Source: Phycisphaerae bacterium (lineage in GTDB: Bacteria; Planctomycetota; Phycisphaerae; Phycisphaerales; SM1A02). From it: a DNA stretch of 53,654 nt. The stretch lies in the NCBI GenBank assembly GCA_002711415.1, contig PARI01000012.1:6415-60068 (forward strand), read 5' to 3'. This document shows positions 15,852 to 25,074 of the stretch, in pieces. Both the position numbers and the translations under genes were made by a program. The stretch's first letter is position 1; each line of letters starts with the position of its first letter. The notes below the pieces were generated by a model. The model was not told where the DNA came from and searched no databases. It saw only the letters and a list, made by a program, of their open reading frames with translations.

Positions 15852-18662
15852 ATGACCGAGACCAAGCGCAATTACAAGTCGACCCTCAACCTTCCCCGAA
15901 CCGATTTCGCCATGCGGGCCAACCTGGCCCAGAACGAGGCCGGAACGATCGATCGATGGGAGAAGCAGGGGCACTACGATCGAGCGATGTCCGGCCGAGC
16001 CGATGGCCAGGCGTTCGTCTTCCATGATGGTCCGCCGTACGCAAACGGATCGCTGCACGAAGGCCACATGCTCAACAAGGTGCTCAAGGACTTCGTCGTC
16101 CGATCCCACCTTCTGGAGGGTCACTACTGTCGTTTCGTCCCGGGATGGGACTGCCATGGTCTTCCGATCGAGCACCGAGTGCTCTCGGACCTGAACCAGA
16201 AGGGCAAGTTGGAGAAGATCGAGTCGCTGGATCCGGATGCACGCCGGATGGCCATCCGCAGGGAATGCGGTGGATACGCATCCAAGACGATCAAGTCGCA
16301 GATCAAGCAGTTGAAGTCGCTGCTGACGATCGCCGACTACGACCATCCGTACATCACCATGGATCCCGCGTACGAAAAGGGCGTCCTGGAGGTGTTCATC
16401 TCGCTGCTCCGGGAAGGACTGGTCTATCGTGACAAGAAACCGGTCCACTGGTCCATCGAGAATCGAACGGCCCTTGCAGAGGCGGAACTTGAATATCAGG
16501 ACAGGGAGGATCGCTCCGTGTTCGTCGACTTCGAGTCCGTCGACCGCGATGCCGTGGCGGCCGCGTTCTCGGCAGACCTGGAGATGAACCCGAGCTTCAT
16601 GATCTGGACGACGACCCCGTGGACGCTTCCGGCCAATCTCGCGGTCGCGGTGGGGGAGCAGTACCGCTACGCGCTGGTGATGTTCGACGGTTCCCTGACC
16701 ATCGTCGCCAGCGAACTGCTGCCGCGAGTCGCCCAGACCGCCGGCGCCGAATTCGAGATCATCGCCGAGACTGAAGGCGCCAACCTGGTCGGCCTGGAGT
16801 ACAGGCATCCCTTCTGCGATCGCACCGGGCGGATCCTCGCTGCGGACTACGTGACCATGGAGGATGGAACCGGGTTGGTGCACACCGCCCCGGGACATGG
16901 CCAGGAGGACTACATGACCGGACTGAAGTCCGGTCTGGAGATCTACTGCCCCGTCCGCGAGGATGGCACCTACGACGAGACCGTCCCCCAGTGGATCCAG
17001 GGCAGGAGCATCTGGGAGGGCAACGACCTGGTGACCGAGACACTGCGTTCCAGCGGCCATCTCGTGCATGACCAGTTGTTCTCCCACAGCTATCCCCACG
17101 ACTGGCGATCCAAGACACCCGTGATCTTCCGATGCGCCGAGCAGTGGTTCATCGCGGTCGACAAGCCCCGGCAGTCCGACCAAAGGAACCTTCGGCAGAT
17201 GGCGATCGAGGCGTCTTCCTCCAGGACCCGGTTCGAACCCGAGTGGGGTCGCAACCGCATGCTCGGCATGCTGGAATCCAGGCCCGACTGGTGCATCTCC
17301 AGGCAGCGGGCCTGGGGGCTGCCCATCCCGGCCTTCCAGATGCCCGATGGCACGATTCTCATGACGGCTGCCTCGGTCGCGACCGTTGCCGAGTGCATCG
17401 GCCGCGAGGGTTCCGACGCCTGGTTCACGAAGGATCCGGCGTCGCTGCTGGAGGGCTACGATCCCGCCGCCGACCAGGATGCCCCCGAGGGGATCCGACT
17501 GGATCAGCTGGCCAAGATGTATGACATCTTCGACGTCTGGTTCGAATCCGGTTCGAGCTGGAACGCCGTCATGCGTGGGCGCGATCTCGGATACCCCGTC
17601 GACCTCTACCTGGAGGGATCCGACCAGCATCGTGGTTGGTTCCAGGCCTCCATGCTCCCGGCCCTCGGCGCCATGGGCGACACGCCGTTTGGATGCCTGC
17701 TGACCCACGGATTCATCGTCGACAAGGACGGGAAGAAGATGAGCAAGAGCATCGGCAATGCGCTCGGGCTCGACCAGATGATCAAGGACTTCGGGGCCGA
17801 TGTCTGTCGCTGGTGGGTCGGATCGATCTCCTATGACAACGACATCAAGCTCGACGTCGAGTTTCTCAAGGTCGCCGGTGAAAGCTATCGAAAGGTCCGC
17901 AACACGCTGCGATTCCTGCTGAGCAACATCGGCGAATTCCAGGAGGCCGACTGCATCCCGCTGGAATCCATCGAGCCAACGTCGATCGATGCGTGGGTGC
18001 TCCAGCAGGCGGTCGCGGTCCAGCAGGAGGTTCGCCAGCAGCTTGATCAGTACGACTTCCGTCGGGCCCAGCAGTCGATCTTCGCCTTCTGCAACGAGAC
18101 GCTCTCCTCGATCTACTGCGCCGCGGTCAAGGACCGGTTGTACTGCGATGCCGTGGACTCGGACCGGCGCCGGAGGACGTGTACCACGATGCATGAAGTG
18201 GTCCACGTGCTCATCCGGCTCCTGGCTCCGATGATTCCACACACCGCCGAGGAGGCCTGGCGTTCGTTCACCTCCGACCAGGACGCCTTCGTGATCGACC
18301 TGGTCCACAGGGACGTCACGCCCATCGATGCGGACCCGCACTGGGCCACCGTGATGGACCTTCGCGAGCAGTGCCTCAAGCAGCTGGAGCAGGCCAAGGC
18401 CGATGGCATCGAGAACCCGCTTGATGCGGGGCTTGAGATCCCGGATCCGGACGGCGTGCTGGCACCCTTCGCCGAAGACCTCGCCGACCTGATGGGTGTC
18501 TCCAGGATCACCCTCTCCGCCCAGGCGGATTCAGTCAGCGTGATCGATCTCTCGGATCAGCCCAGATGCGAGCGATCATGGAAGCGTGACGGTACGGTCA
18601 GGGAGCGTTCTGACGGTGGACTGCTTTCAGACAGGGATGCGGTGGCGGTCGGCCTGGAGTGA
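15852..18662 (+). CDS. ileS: isoleucyl-tRNA synthetase
   Basis: 936 residues, class I synthetase that charges tRNA-Ile and edits misactivated valine. Seen: the HIGH-type motif in PPYANGSLHEGHMLNK (HEGH ~68-71), WDCHGLPIE, and the CP1 editing domain (TTTPWTLPANLAVAVG, ~255-270). Next come the WCISRQRAWGLPIP segment, the WFESGSSW stretch and KMSKS in DGKKMSKSIGN (~628-632). The anticodon-binding helical domain fills ~700-900. The C-terminal zinc-binding Cys cluster of many bacterial IleRS is not evident. Expression is probably controlled by the Ile leader and attenuator immediately upstream, unlike the T-box control of Gram-positives. Confidence 0.97.
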   Translation: MTETKRNYKSTLNLPRTDFAMRANLAQNEAGTIDRWEKQGHYDRAMSGRADGQAFVFHDGPPYANGSLHEGHMLNKVLKDFVVRSHLLEGHYCRFVPGWDCHGLPIEHRVLSDLNQKGKLEKIESLDPDARRMAIRRECGGYASKTIKSQIKQLKSLLTIADYDHPYITMDPAYEKGVLEVFISLLREGLVYRDKKPVHWSIENRTALAEAELEYQDREDRSVFVDFESVDRDAVAAAFSADLEMNPSFMIWTTTPWTLPANLAVAVGEQYRYALVMFDGSLTIVASELLPRVAQTAGAEFEIIAETEGANLVGLEYRHPFCDRTGRILAADYVTMEDGTGLVHTAPGHGQEDYMTGLKSGLEIYCPVREDGTYDETVPQWIQGRSIWEGNDLVTETLRSSGHLVHDQLFSHSYPHDWRSKTPVIFRCAEQWFIAVDKPRQSDQRNLRQMAIEASSSRTRFEPEWGRNRMLGMLESRPDWCISRQRAWGLPIPAFQMPDGTILMTAASVATVAECIGREGSDAWFTKDPASLLEGYDPAADQDAPEGIRLDQLAKMYDIFDVWFESGSSWNAVMRGRDLGYPVDLYLEGSDQHRGWFQASMLPALGAMGDTPFGCLLTHGFIVDKDGKKMSKSIGNALGLDQMIKDFGADVCRWWVGSISYDNDIKLDVEFLKVAGESYRKVRNTLRFLLSNIGEFQEADCIPLESIEPTSIDAWVLQQAVAVQQEVRQQLDQYDFRRAQQSIFAFCNETLSSIYCAAVKDRLYCDAVDSDRRRRTCTTMHEVVHVLIRLLAPMIPHTAEEAWRSFTSDQDAFVIDLVHRDVTPIDADPHWATVMDLREQCLKQLEQAKADGIENPLDAGLEIPDPDGVLAPFAEDLADLMGVSRITLSAQADSVSVIDLSDQPRCERSWKRDGTVRERSDGGLLSDRDAVAVGLE

Positions 18663-18672
18663 TCGGTCCGGG

Positions 18673-19029
18673 TCAGCTGACGCGTGAACCTGCAGGAACC
18701 TTCCCGTCCAGTCCCACCAGCACGACATCACCCTCGGCGTCATCACCGACGGCGGTCGCTGCCAAGACCATGCCCTGGCTGATCTGGCCCCTGAGCTTGC
18801 GTGGCTCGAGGTTCGCGACGAACACGACCTGGCGGTCGATGATCTTCTCCGGCTCGTACCAGGCCCTGATGCCCGCACAGATCTGGCGTGGTTCCCCTGA
18901 GCCGTCGTCGATCGTCAGCACGAGGAGCTTGTCCGCATCCGGATGGATGATCGCGTTGGTCACCGTGCCCACGCGCAGGTCGATCTGGGCGAAGTGGGCG
19001 AAGTCGATCGATGCAGCGGGTTCAGCCAT
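18673..19029 (-). CDS. tRNA-binding domain protein (CsaA/Trbp111-like)
   Basis: 118 residues from the ATG at 19029, which overlaps the stop of the upstream gene by 8 nt. It is a stand-alone OB-fold tRNA-binding domain: DFAHFAQIDLRVGTVTNAIIHPDADKLL (shown in part), QICAGIRAWYEPE, VVFVANLEPRKLRGQISQGM and the final strand VVLVGLDGKVPAGSRV. This matches the C-terminal domain of MetRS and the dimeric CsaA/Trbp111 proteins, which bind the outer corner of tRNA. It may act in trans with a synthetase or as a chaperone-like CsaA. It converges with ileS, 10 nt between stops. Confidence 0.85.
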   Translation of the reverse strand: MAEPAASIDFAHFAQIDLRVGTVTNAIIHPDADKLLVLTIDDGSGEPRQICAGIRAWYEPEKIIDRQVVFVANLEPRKLRGQISQGMVLAATAVGDDAEGDVVLVGLDGKVPAGSRVS

Positions 19030-20959
19030 TGTCCTGGTCGTCTCCGGCATCATCGGTCGCGACGGCCTGCTCGTTCTCGGTGTCGATCTCCTCGTCGATC
19101 GTGGATCGGGTGTACTCGAAGCCCCATCGATCCTGGAGTGAATCGAAGCTGAACACGTCGAAGACATCCACCCTCGGCTCGCTCTGGCGGATCGCTCGTG
19201 CCAGGCCCGGTCCGGTCGCGAGGGTGTCGAAGTCCTCCTGGGTCATCGGGTAGAGGTCGCTGATCTTGAAGATCACCAGCGACAGCGTCTGCTCGTCTGG
19301 GATCACCATGAGCCTTTCGGATACGGGCAGCTCGGAGATGTTCGTGTCCATGGGAAGCGTGCTCGCCTGGTCGACGATCTCGCTGACGACGTTCTCCGAT
19401 CGGCCGAGCCCCGGGATCTGTCCCGGGAAGATCAGCCCGCTTCGCAGGAACTGCATGTCGGCCTCGCGGAGCTGGCTCACGAAGGTGAGCTTCGAATCAA
19501 AGCTGCTGGCAACCGACTGGAGTCCCTTGTCGATTGCCTGTTGCCGGATCGAGTCGGACATGTTCTTCAGCTTGTCGAACCGCTCCAGGGCGATGGTGTC
19601 CTGTTCCACCTGTTCACGAACCTCCTCGAGGTCGGTGGGTTCCCTGGAAGGATCGGTCTCGGTGATCCTGAACAGGACGATGTCGTTGCCGGAGGTCCGG
19701 GTCGCTGGACCGGCGATGTTCTGCTGGATCGGAATCGTTGCATCCTGGCTGAATTCCTTCGCCATGGGGGTCAGCTGAGAAATCCGCGTCGGTGTCGAGC
19801 CGAATCGATCCGTGGTCGCCTCTCCGACGATCTCGAGCTGGTTGATGTCGCCTGGCTGAATCCACTCCTCGGTCGAGCCGACGGTCAGTGGCGGGAGCTT
19901 GAACTCGGAGGAGATCTTCTGGCCCAGCTGCTCGAAGGTCTCTCGCTGGTCGAGCCACTGCTGGTCGAAGACGTAGTAGCCGCTGGTCTTCTGCAACCCT
20001 CGACGGCCAAGCTGCAGCTGGTCGGAGGCGTACTTCTCGATCTGCCTGGTCTTCTTGTCGACCAGTTGCTCGAGCATCTGGATCCTGACGGCCTCCTTGA
20101 AGGTGTTGAAGTCCGGCGCAGTCGTGGCAAGTGGATCTCCGCTGAACTGGTCGATGTTCCGCTGGAAGTACTTCCGCATCTCGATGTTGTTCATGTCGCT
20201 GCTGGAGCTGACGGATTCCCTGATCAGGTCTGAGGGAATGATCAACCACTCGAGCTTCAGCCTGTCCGGCAGCCTGTAGCCGAACTGGTTCTGGGCATCG
20301 GCCAGTTGGTCGGCGTGCTTGTCCAACTGCTCCTGGAGCTGCTCCGCCGTCGGTGTCGGAACATCGACGCCCGTGTCAGGATTGGACGCATCGATGATGA
20401 CGACGTCACCGGAGACACCCAGCAGAAGCTTTGCAGCCGACTGCCTGAGTCGTTGATCCGAGAAGCGTGCCGATGCCTCGATCAGGTTCAGCAGCCTGAC
20501 GACGCCGTTGGCCTTGGCCATCGTGTTGAGGACCATGTCCTGGCTCTGGCCGGTGCTGGCCGACATGAGTGCCAGTGCCTGTTCCTGCGTGATCTGCTCG
20601 TTGGTCATCACGGCCTCGAGGCTCCGAAGCCCCTCGGCCGGACCGCCGATCAGGCCGGCGGCATCGGCCTCCCGCGTGAGGAGGTACCAGTGTCCGGGGT
20701 TGCTGTCGGCACCGAGCAGTCTCAGTGGATTCTGGGGCCCGATGGTTCCCTGGAGAACCCGGAGCTCCTTCTGCAGATCCAGCAACTGCCTGGCGGTGAC
20801 GCGTTCACCGTTGGAATTGAGCTTCGCCCAGGTACTGCCACCGGTGGCGCTGGCCTGGGAGAGCCCCGTGATTGCCTGAGGAACCAGGAACGTGATTAGG
20901 AGGAGCGTGCCTCCGACAGCCAGGATCCACTTGTTGTAGCGACGAAGGAATTTGAACAT
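19022..20959 (-). CDS. membrane-anchored PpiD/SurA-like periplasmic folding factor
   Basis: 645 residues. The N-terminus MFKFLRRYNKWILAVGGTLLLITFLVPQ is a short cytoplasmic tail followed by one membrane segment, the arrangement of PpiD (shown across two parts: MFKFLRRYNKW, then ILAVGGTLLLITFLV). The remainder is periplasmic and helical with a SurA_N-like chaperone pattern (VTARQLLDLQKEL, RLLNLIEASARFSDQRLRQSA, MRKYFQRNIDQFSG). A parvulin PPIase domain is not obvious from characteristic motifs, so it may be a chaperone only. The C-terminal ~20 residues are very acidic. It likely assists secreted or outer-membrane protein folding. Confidence 0.65.
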   Translation of the reverse strand: MFKFLRRYNKWILAVGGTLLLITFLVPQAITGLSQASATGGSTWAKLNSNGERVTARQLLDLQKELRVLQGTIGPQNPLRLLGADSNPGHWYLLTREADAAGLIGGPAEGLRSLEAVMTNEQITQEQALALMSASTGQSQDMVLNTMAKANGVVRLLNLIEASARFSDQRLRQSAAKLLLGVSGDVVIIDASNPDTGVDVPTPTAEQLQEQLDKHADQLADAQNQFGYRLPDRLKLEWLIIPSDLIRESVSSSSDMNNIEMRKYFQRNIDQFSGDPLATTAPDFNTFKEAVRIQMLEQLVDKKTRQIEKYASDQLQLGRRGLQKTSGYYVFDQQWLDQRETFEQLGQKISSEFKLPPLTVGSTEEWIQPGDINQLEIVGEATTDRFGSTPTRISQLTPMAKEFSQDATIPIQQNIAGPATRTSGNDIVLFRITETDPSREPTDLEEVREQVEQDTIALERFDKLKNMSDSIRQQAIDKGLQSVASSFDSKLTFVSQLREADMQFLRSGLIFPGQIPGLGRSENVVSEIVDQASTLPMDTNISELPVSERLMVIPDEQTLSLVIFKISDLYPMTQEDFDTLATGPGLARAIRQSEPRVDVFDVFSFDSLQDRWGFEYTRSTIDEEIDTENEQAVATDDAGDDQDNG

Positions 20960-21012
20960 GGCCGATTCGATCCTGCTTCCTGGAGGACCAGTCTGGTCCC
21001 AAGTTGATCCTG

Positions 21013-21031
21013 TCCGGCCGCGACGGCCGGA
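21013..21031 (-). terminator. hairpin after rpsD
   Basis: On the minus strand TCCGGCCG-TCG-CGGCCGGA forms an 8-bp stem 7-25 nt beyond the rpsD stop. No T tract follows, so it may be an RNA-stability or weak termination element rather than a classic terminator. Confidence 0.35.
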
Positions 21032-21037
21032 ATCACA

Positions 21038-21637
21038 TCAACGGTAGAATTCGACGATGAGGTTGGTGTTCACGTCGAAGGGGATCTGGTCCGAGGTCGG
21101 CATGGACACGATCGTGATGCTCAGTTCCGACGGGTTGACCTGCAGCCAGCCTGGAACGACGTGTCCGGCGAGGGACTCCATGTTCTCCCGTGCCAGCTTC
21201 TGGATGCCGTCCTTCAGGGAGATGACGTCACCTGTCTTGAGGCTGTAGCTCGGTCGATCAACCTTCTTCCCGTTGACCTTCACATGACCGTGGGCGACCA
21301 TCTGGCGTGCAGCCCAGATTGTCCTGGTGAACCCGGCACGCCTGACGAGGTTGTCGAGCCTGGCCTCGAGCAGTTGCAGGAGGACCTCACCGGTGTTGCC
21401 GGGTCGACGGGTCGCAGCAGCCATGTATCGCTTGAACTGGCGTTCGAGGACGTTGTAGTGGTAGCGAAGCTTCTGCTTCTCATCCTTGCGGATTCCATAG
21501 TCCTTGAGCCTTCGACCACGAAAGCCGTGCATGCCCGGAGGGGTCAGCTGGCGCTTGACGGTGTGCTTGGGGATGTCCGCGATGGGAACGCCCACGCGCC
21601 GTGAAAGCTTGACTTTTGGACCCAGATATCGAGCCAT
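21038..21637 (-). CDS. rpsD: 30S ribosomal protein uS4
   Basis: 199 residues beginning MARYLGPKVKLSRRVG. This is the cysteine-free (C-) type of uS4. Hallmarks: GMHGFRGRRLKDYG, KQKLRYHYNVLERQFKRYM (in part), the S4 RNA-binding domain RLDNLVRRAGF with ARQMVAHGHVKVNGKKVD, and the C-terminal strand. It is a primary 16S rRNA binder and usually an autogenous translational regulator. It stands alone here instead of in the alpha operon with rpsM/rpsK/rpoA. Its own promoter and a structured ~70-nt leader lie upstream. Confidence 0.97.
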   Translation of the reverse strand: MARYLGPKVKLSRRVGVPIADIPKHTVKRQLTPPGMHGFRGRRLKDYGIRKDEKQKLRYHYNVLERQFKRYMAAATRRPGNTGEVLLQLLEARLDNLVRRAGFTRTIWAARQMVAHGHVKVNGKKVDRPSYSLKTGDVISLKDGIQKLARENMESLAGHVVPGWLQVNPSELSITIVSMPTSDQIPFDVNTNLIVEFYR

Positions 21638-21677
21638 CGACCTTGTTCTCCGCGATCAGTACATCAACATGATCCAG

Positions 21678-21736
21678 CCGCCGGCGATCGGCGGATGGGA
21701 ATCGGTAAGTATTCCAGCAGGAGGTGGTTCCGTCAA
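21678..21736 (-). promoter_or_regulatory. rpsD promoter (TTGACG-N17-AATACT) and leader hairpin
   Basis: Minus strand: -35 TTGACG (21736-21731), a 17-nt spacer, -10 AATACT within GGAATACT (21713-21708). The leader of about 65 nt contains a 6-bp hairpin CCGCCG/CGGCGG (21694-21678). The leader could hold an S4 autoregulation site, but no known pseudoknot was identified. Confidence 0.5.
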
Positions 21737-21777
21737 GCCTACGAAGTGCTGTGGGTGGGTTTCCGGGCCATTCGGGC

Positions 21778-22101
21778 TCAGGCGGAAACCGGCTCAAGTC
21801 GGCTTGGAACGGCCCTGACCTCGATCTGCAGCTCGCACGGGTCGATTTTTGGCCTTTCAGGCAGGATTTCAGCCAGGTCCCTCAGGACCGGATCATCCCG
21901 CAATGCACCCGGGATCGACTCCAGAACCCTCTGGCCGTGTGCCAGTTGGCCCAGATCGATGGCCCTCTGGACCTGGTGTCTGAACCGTTCGACCAGGACC
22001 TCCCGAGAAACACCTGGTCCAGCCTCATCGCATGATGAGTCGGTGGTTGCAAGGATGGCATGGCAAGCTTGTGTGTTCGGTTTTTGCTGCATCAGTTCCA
22101 T
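21778..22101 (-). CDS. hypothetical helical protein
   Basis: 107 residues from an ATG at 22101 with AGGAG 7 nt upstream, which decides against a longer frame. The protein is soluble and mostly helical (VLVERFRHQVQRAIDLGQL, RVLESIPGALRDDPVLRDLAEIL), with two Cys near the N-terminus. No family was recognised. It lies between purF-like and rpsD genes on the same strand and ends ~40 nt before the rpsD promoter. Confidence 0.5.
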   Translation of the reverse strand: MELMQQKPNTQACHAILATTDSSCDEAGPGVSREVLVERFRHQVQRAIDLGQLAHGQRVLESIPGALRDDPVLRDLAEILPERPKIDPCELQIEVRAVPSRLEPVSA

Positions 22102-22251
22102 GACACGCTCCTGGAGAGGACGCCTCAACCGTGATATCGACCTCGGTGGGGGGTGTCTTGAGCACTGGGTGCACAAAGCGGTTGGTCCATGCAGTTATCA
22201 CGGCCCGTGTGGGTGCAGACCGGATTGTTCGAACCAGGTGCGGATCGATGG

Positions 22252-24168
22252 TCAATAGGATCGACTCGTGTCGTTTCGCCGCCAGTTGAGGTAAGCCGTG
22301 TTGAGGACCCTGTATCCGCCGGGTGTCGGGTAGTCGCCCGTGAAGTACCAGTCGCCGGTGAACTCGGGCATCGCCTGGTGCAATCCATCCACGCTCTGGT
22401 AGACGACGCTGACGGTTCCATTCCAGTCAAGGTGAGCCGGGCGGATCAACTCGGCGACCTTTCCGGAGATCTCCTTCAGGCTGAATCGGTCGTAGATGAG
22501 CTTCACGTGGTTGACCATTCGCTCTGGCGCCAGGCTCGCCTGGGCGAGGCAGAGGGTCTCGACCTCCTCGAGCAGGTCCTCCTGGCCACGTTCCTCCAGC
22601 AGTTTCACGGCGGCCTCGAAGGCGATGAACCGACCCAGCTGGCTCATGTCGATCCCGTAGCAGTCCGGATACATGATCGGCGGGGCGCTGGAGGCGATGA
22701 TGATGTTCCGTGGATTCAACCGGCTCAGCATCGTGATGATCGATTCCCTGAGCGTCGTGCCCCGGACGATCGAGTCGTCGATCACGACCAGCGAGCTGTC
22801 CGGCGTGATCGTGCCATGGGTGATGTCGTAGACGTGCGAGACCAGGTCCCGCCTCGCGGCATCATGGGTGATGAATGTCCGCAGTCGCTGATCCTTCTGG
22901 GCGACCTTCTCGCCCCGGGGGCCGCTGGTGAAGATCGAGTCGAGCCTGCTCGCATCGAGGGTGCCGGCTTCCAGTTCCATCCGGATCTTGTTCCTGAGCT
23001 GGTCCCTGCTCATCGTCTGCAGTTGTTCCATCAGCCCGATGAATGCCGTCTCGCTGGTGTTGGGGATGAATCCGTACACCGCGCTCTCGATGTCGCCACC
23101 GAGCTGCTGGACGATCGGTTCGGCGAGATTCCTGCCAAGGTGCTTGCGTTCCCGGTAGATGTCCTTGTCGTTGCCGCGGCTGAAGTAGATCCGCTCGAAG
23201 GTGCACTGCCTGACCGGCATGGGTTCGCACACCGGTTCGATGTCGATGACCCCGCTTCTCTTGACCGACAAGGCATGTCCCGGTGGGATCGGGAGCACCT
23301 GTTCCGGCTGGAGGTCAAACACCGTCACCAGGGCTGCTCGCTCGCTCGCCATGGCGACCACCTCGTCGTCGACGTGGTAGAACGCCGGCCGGATTCCCGC
23401 TGGATCACGACTGATCATGACGTCCCCGTTGCCCAGCAGGGCGCAGAGCACGTACCCACCGTCGAAATCCTCCAGGGCGCGCTCGAGGATCCTCGTCGGG
23501 TTCAGCTGTCGGGAGATCTCCTCGGCCAGTTCGCGTCCCTCGAGGCCGTGGAACGAGCCCGGTCCCATGGTCGTCTCCAGTTGCTCGTGTTCCCGATCGA
23601 GGCTGTAGCCGAGTCGTTCCAGGACGACCTGCGTGTCCGAGTCGCCGACGGGGTTCAGTCCGTACTGGAGCAGCTTCCTGAACAGGTCGGTGCTGTTGGT
23701 GAGGTTGAAGTTGCCTGCAAGCGCGACGTTCCGGCTGGCCACCGTGTTGCGGCGAAGGAACGGATGGCAGTTCTTCGAGGAGCGGCCTGCATGGGTTCCG
23801 TACCTGAGATGCCCGATCATCGCCTCGCCGAGAAACCGCATCTTCCTCTTGAGCTTGACCGGATCCATGGAGACCAGGTCCTCCTGGCTCAACTTCTCCA
23901 TGGGTTGCATCGCGTCGTCGTAGATCCTCTCGATCGGGTTCCGCTTGTTCGTCCTGATGCGTTCCAGGAACGGATCCCCGGCCGGCATGTCGAATCGCGC
24001 GGTTGCGATGCCCGCACCATCCTGGCCCCGGTTGTGCTGCTTCTCCATCAGGAGGAACAGCCGGCGAAGACCCCATGCGGGATCGCCGTACTCCTTCTGG
24101 TACCACGCGAGCGGTTTCCGGAGCCTGATCATCGCCAGGCCGCATTCATGTCCGATCTGGTCACTCAT
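22252..24168 (-). CDS. long-form amidophosphoribosyltransferase (PurF-like)
   Basis: 638 residues from the ATG at 24168; an upstream TTG is possible. Like PurF it has a short propeptide before the nucleophile (MSDQIGHECGL, Cys9), so self-cleavage would expose an N-terminal Cys for glutamine hydrolysis. LLMEKQHNRGQDGAGIA and GHLRYGTHAG are Ntn-amidotransferase motifs. The PRPP loop is VVIDDSIVRGTT (~461-472). It is about 150 residues longer than E. coli or Bacillus PurF, with inserts around 75-110 and a C-terminal extension. It matches the long class seen in Bacteroidetes-type genomes. Role: the first committed step of purine synthesis, or a paralogous transferase if a short PurF exists elsewhere. 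Confidence 0.88.
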   Translation of the reverse strand: MSDQIGHECGLAMIRLRKPLAWYQKEYGDPAWGLRRLFLLMEKQHNRGQDGAGIATARFDMPAGDPFLERIRTNKRNPIERIYDDAMQPMEKLSQEDLVSMDPVKLKRKMRFLGEAMIGHLRYGTHAGRSSKNCHPFLRRNTVASRNVALAGNFNLTNSTDLFRKLLQYGLNPVGDSDTQVVLERLGYSLDREHEQLETTMGPGSFHGLEGRELAEEISRQLNPTRILERALEDFDGGYVLCALLGNGDVMISRDPAGIRPAFYHVDDEVVAMASERAALVTVFDLQPEQVLPIPPGHALSVKRSGVIDIEPVCEPMPVRQCTFERIYFSRGNDKDIYRERKHLGRNLAEPIVQQLGGDIESAVYGFIPNTSETAFIGLMEQLQTMSRDQLRNKIRMELEAGTLDASRLDSIFTSGPRGEKVAQKDQRLRTFITHDAARRDLVSHVYDITHGTITPDSSLVVIDDSIVRGTTLRESIITMLSRLNPRNIIIASSAPPIMYPDCYGIDMSQLGRFIAFEAAVKLLEERGQEDLLEEVETLCLAQASLAPERMVNHVKLIYDRFSLKEISGKVAELIRPAHLDWNGTVSVVYQSVDGLHQAMPEFTGDWYFTGDYPTPGGYRVLNTAYLNWRRNDTSRSY

Positions 24169-24252
24169 CGCGAGCGTCAAGGTAGATCGCTGGCCGGAAA
24201 TTTACCAGTTGGCTCATCGGTGATTGCCACTGGCAACGCCAGCAGGTACACC

Positions 24253-25074
24253 ATGTCCATGACCGGACGAGCCGATGATGCGGTGACCTGGGTGGGTCTG
24301 ATGGCCCAGTGGATGGAGTACGCACGAGCGAGCATGGGCTGGCCCCGTGACCTGGAAGGCGATCGGCACCGGGCCTCCGTCGAACACGTCATCACCCTGC
24401 AGGCGACGATCATGGCCGTGGAGCACCTGCATCAGGTCGACCAGATGGAGCGGATCCTGGCTCTCGATCGTGCGCAGGTCGGTGTTCAGTCGGCGGTCGA
24501 GGTTCTCCAGGACCAGTGGAACGACCAGGTGCCCGCGAACATCCATTCGATCGTGGTCAAGGCCATGGAGGCCATCGATCGGACCAGATCCGGCCTGGTC
24601 ATGACCATGGTGTGGAATGAGCCCTTTCCGCTGGAGATGCCGTTGCTCCAGGTCGATTGCTCGAGCGATCCGAGGAGCAGTCTCTCCATGGTTCCCCCGG
24701 GAACGGTCCTGGGCCCCGGTACCCCGATCGCCTGGTGGACAGGCGGGGGGGCACCGCCGATTCCCTTCGTCACCGGTTGCATCATCGCGGCACGCCTTGA
24801 ACCGCTTCAGCTCTGGCGGTCGATCGACCTCGGGTGCGGCGATCGGGTCGAATCTCTGCAGGTCGAACCCGAGTGTTCAATCCCGATGCTCGCGCCCCTG
24901 TTGATCGAGGGACGACGAAACGACTGGCCGGTCGATCCTGATTCCTGGATCAACGCCACGACCGGCATGGTCCCGCCGGCGATGACCACCTGGCATCTGG
25001 ACGAGCCGGCTCCGGGCATCCGGAATTCAGGCGTGGTTGAACAGCGGCATCATCCCGACCCGCAGGATGGGTGA
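24253..25074 (+). CDS. hypothetical protein
   Basis: 273 residues starting at ATG 24253, or the second ATG at 24259, just after TACACC. The N-terminal half is helical (AVTWVGLMAQWMEYARAS, ATIMAVEHLHQVDQMERIL, SAVEVLQDQW). The C-terminal half is more beta-like with Pro/Gly-rich loops (SLSMVPPGTVLGPGTPIAWW). No family was recognised. It is divergent from the PurF-like gene, and its 3' end overlaps the opposing MBL gene by 48 nt, unusually long for convergent genes. Coding status rests on start context and amino-acid plausibility. The same open frame continues far upstream, antisense to purF, and that part is not believed. Confidence 0.55.
   Translation: MSMTGRADDAVTWVGLMAQWMEYARASMGWPRDLEGDRHRASVEHVITLQATIMAVEHLHQVDQMERILALDRAQVGVQSAVEVLQDQWNDQVPANIHSIVVKAMEAIDRTRSGLVMTMVWNEPFPLEMPLLQVDCSSDPRSSLSMVPPGTVLGPGTPIAWWTGGGAPPIPFVTGCIIAARLEPLQLWRSIDLGCGDRVESLQVEPECSIPMLAPLLIEGRRNDWPVDPDSWINATTGMVPPAMTTWHLDEPAPGIRNSGVVEQRHHPDPQDG

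Noticed and set aside
15768-18341. 857-codon minus-strand frame antisense to ileS
   Set aside because: ileS has unambiguous motifs. The antisense translation is low-complexity and Arg/Asp/Gly-rich, typical of GC-rich shadow frames.
22189-24252. Long plus-strand open frame antisense to the PurF-like gene, continuous with the hypothetical gene at 24253
   Set aside because: It mirrors a strong conserved gene and arises from high GC with biased third positions. Only the part after 24253 lies outside the opposing gene and has a plausible start.
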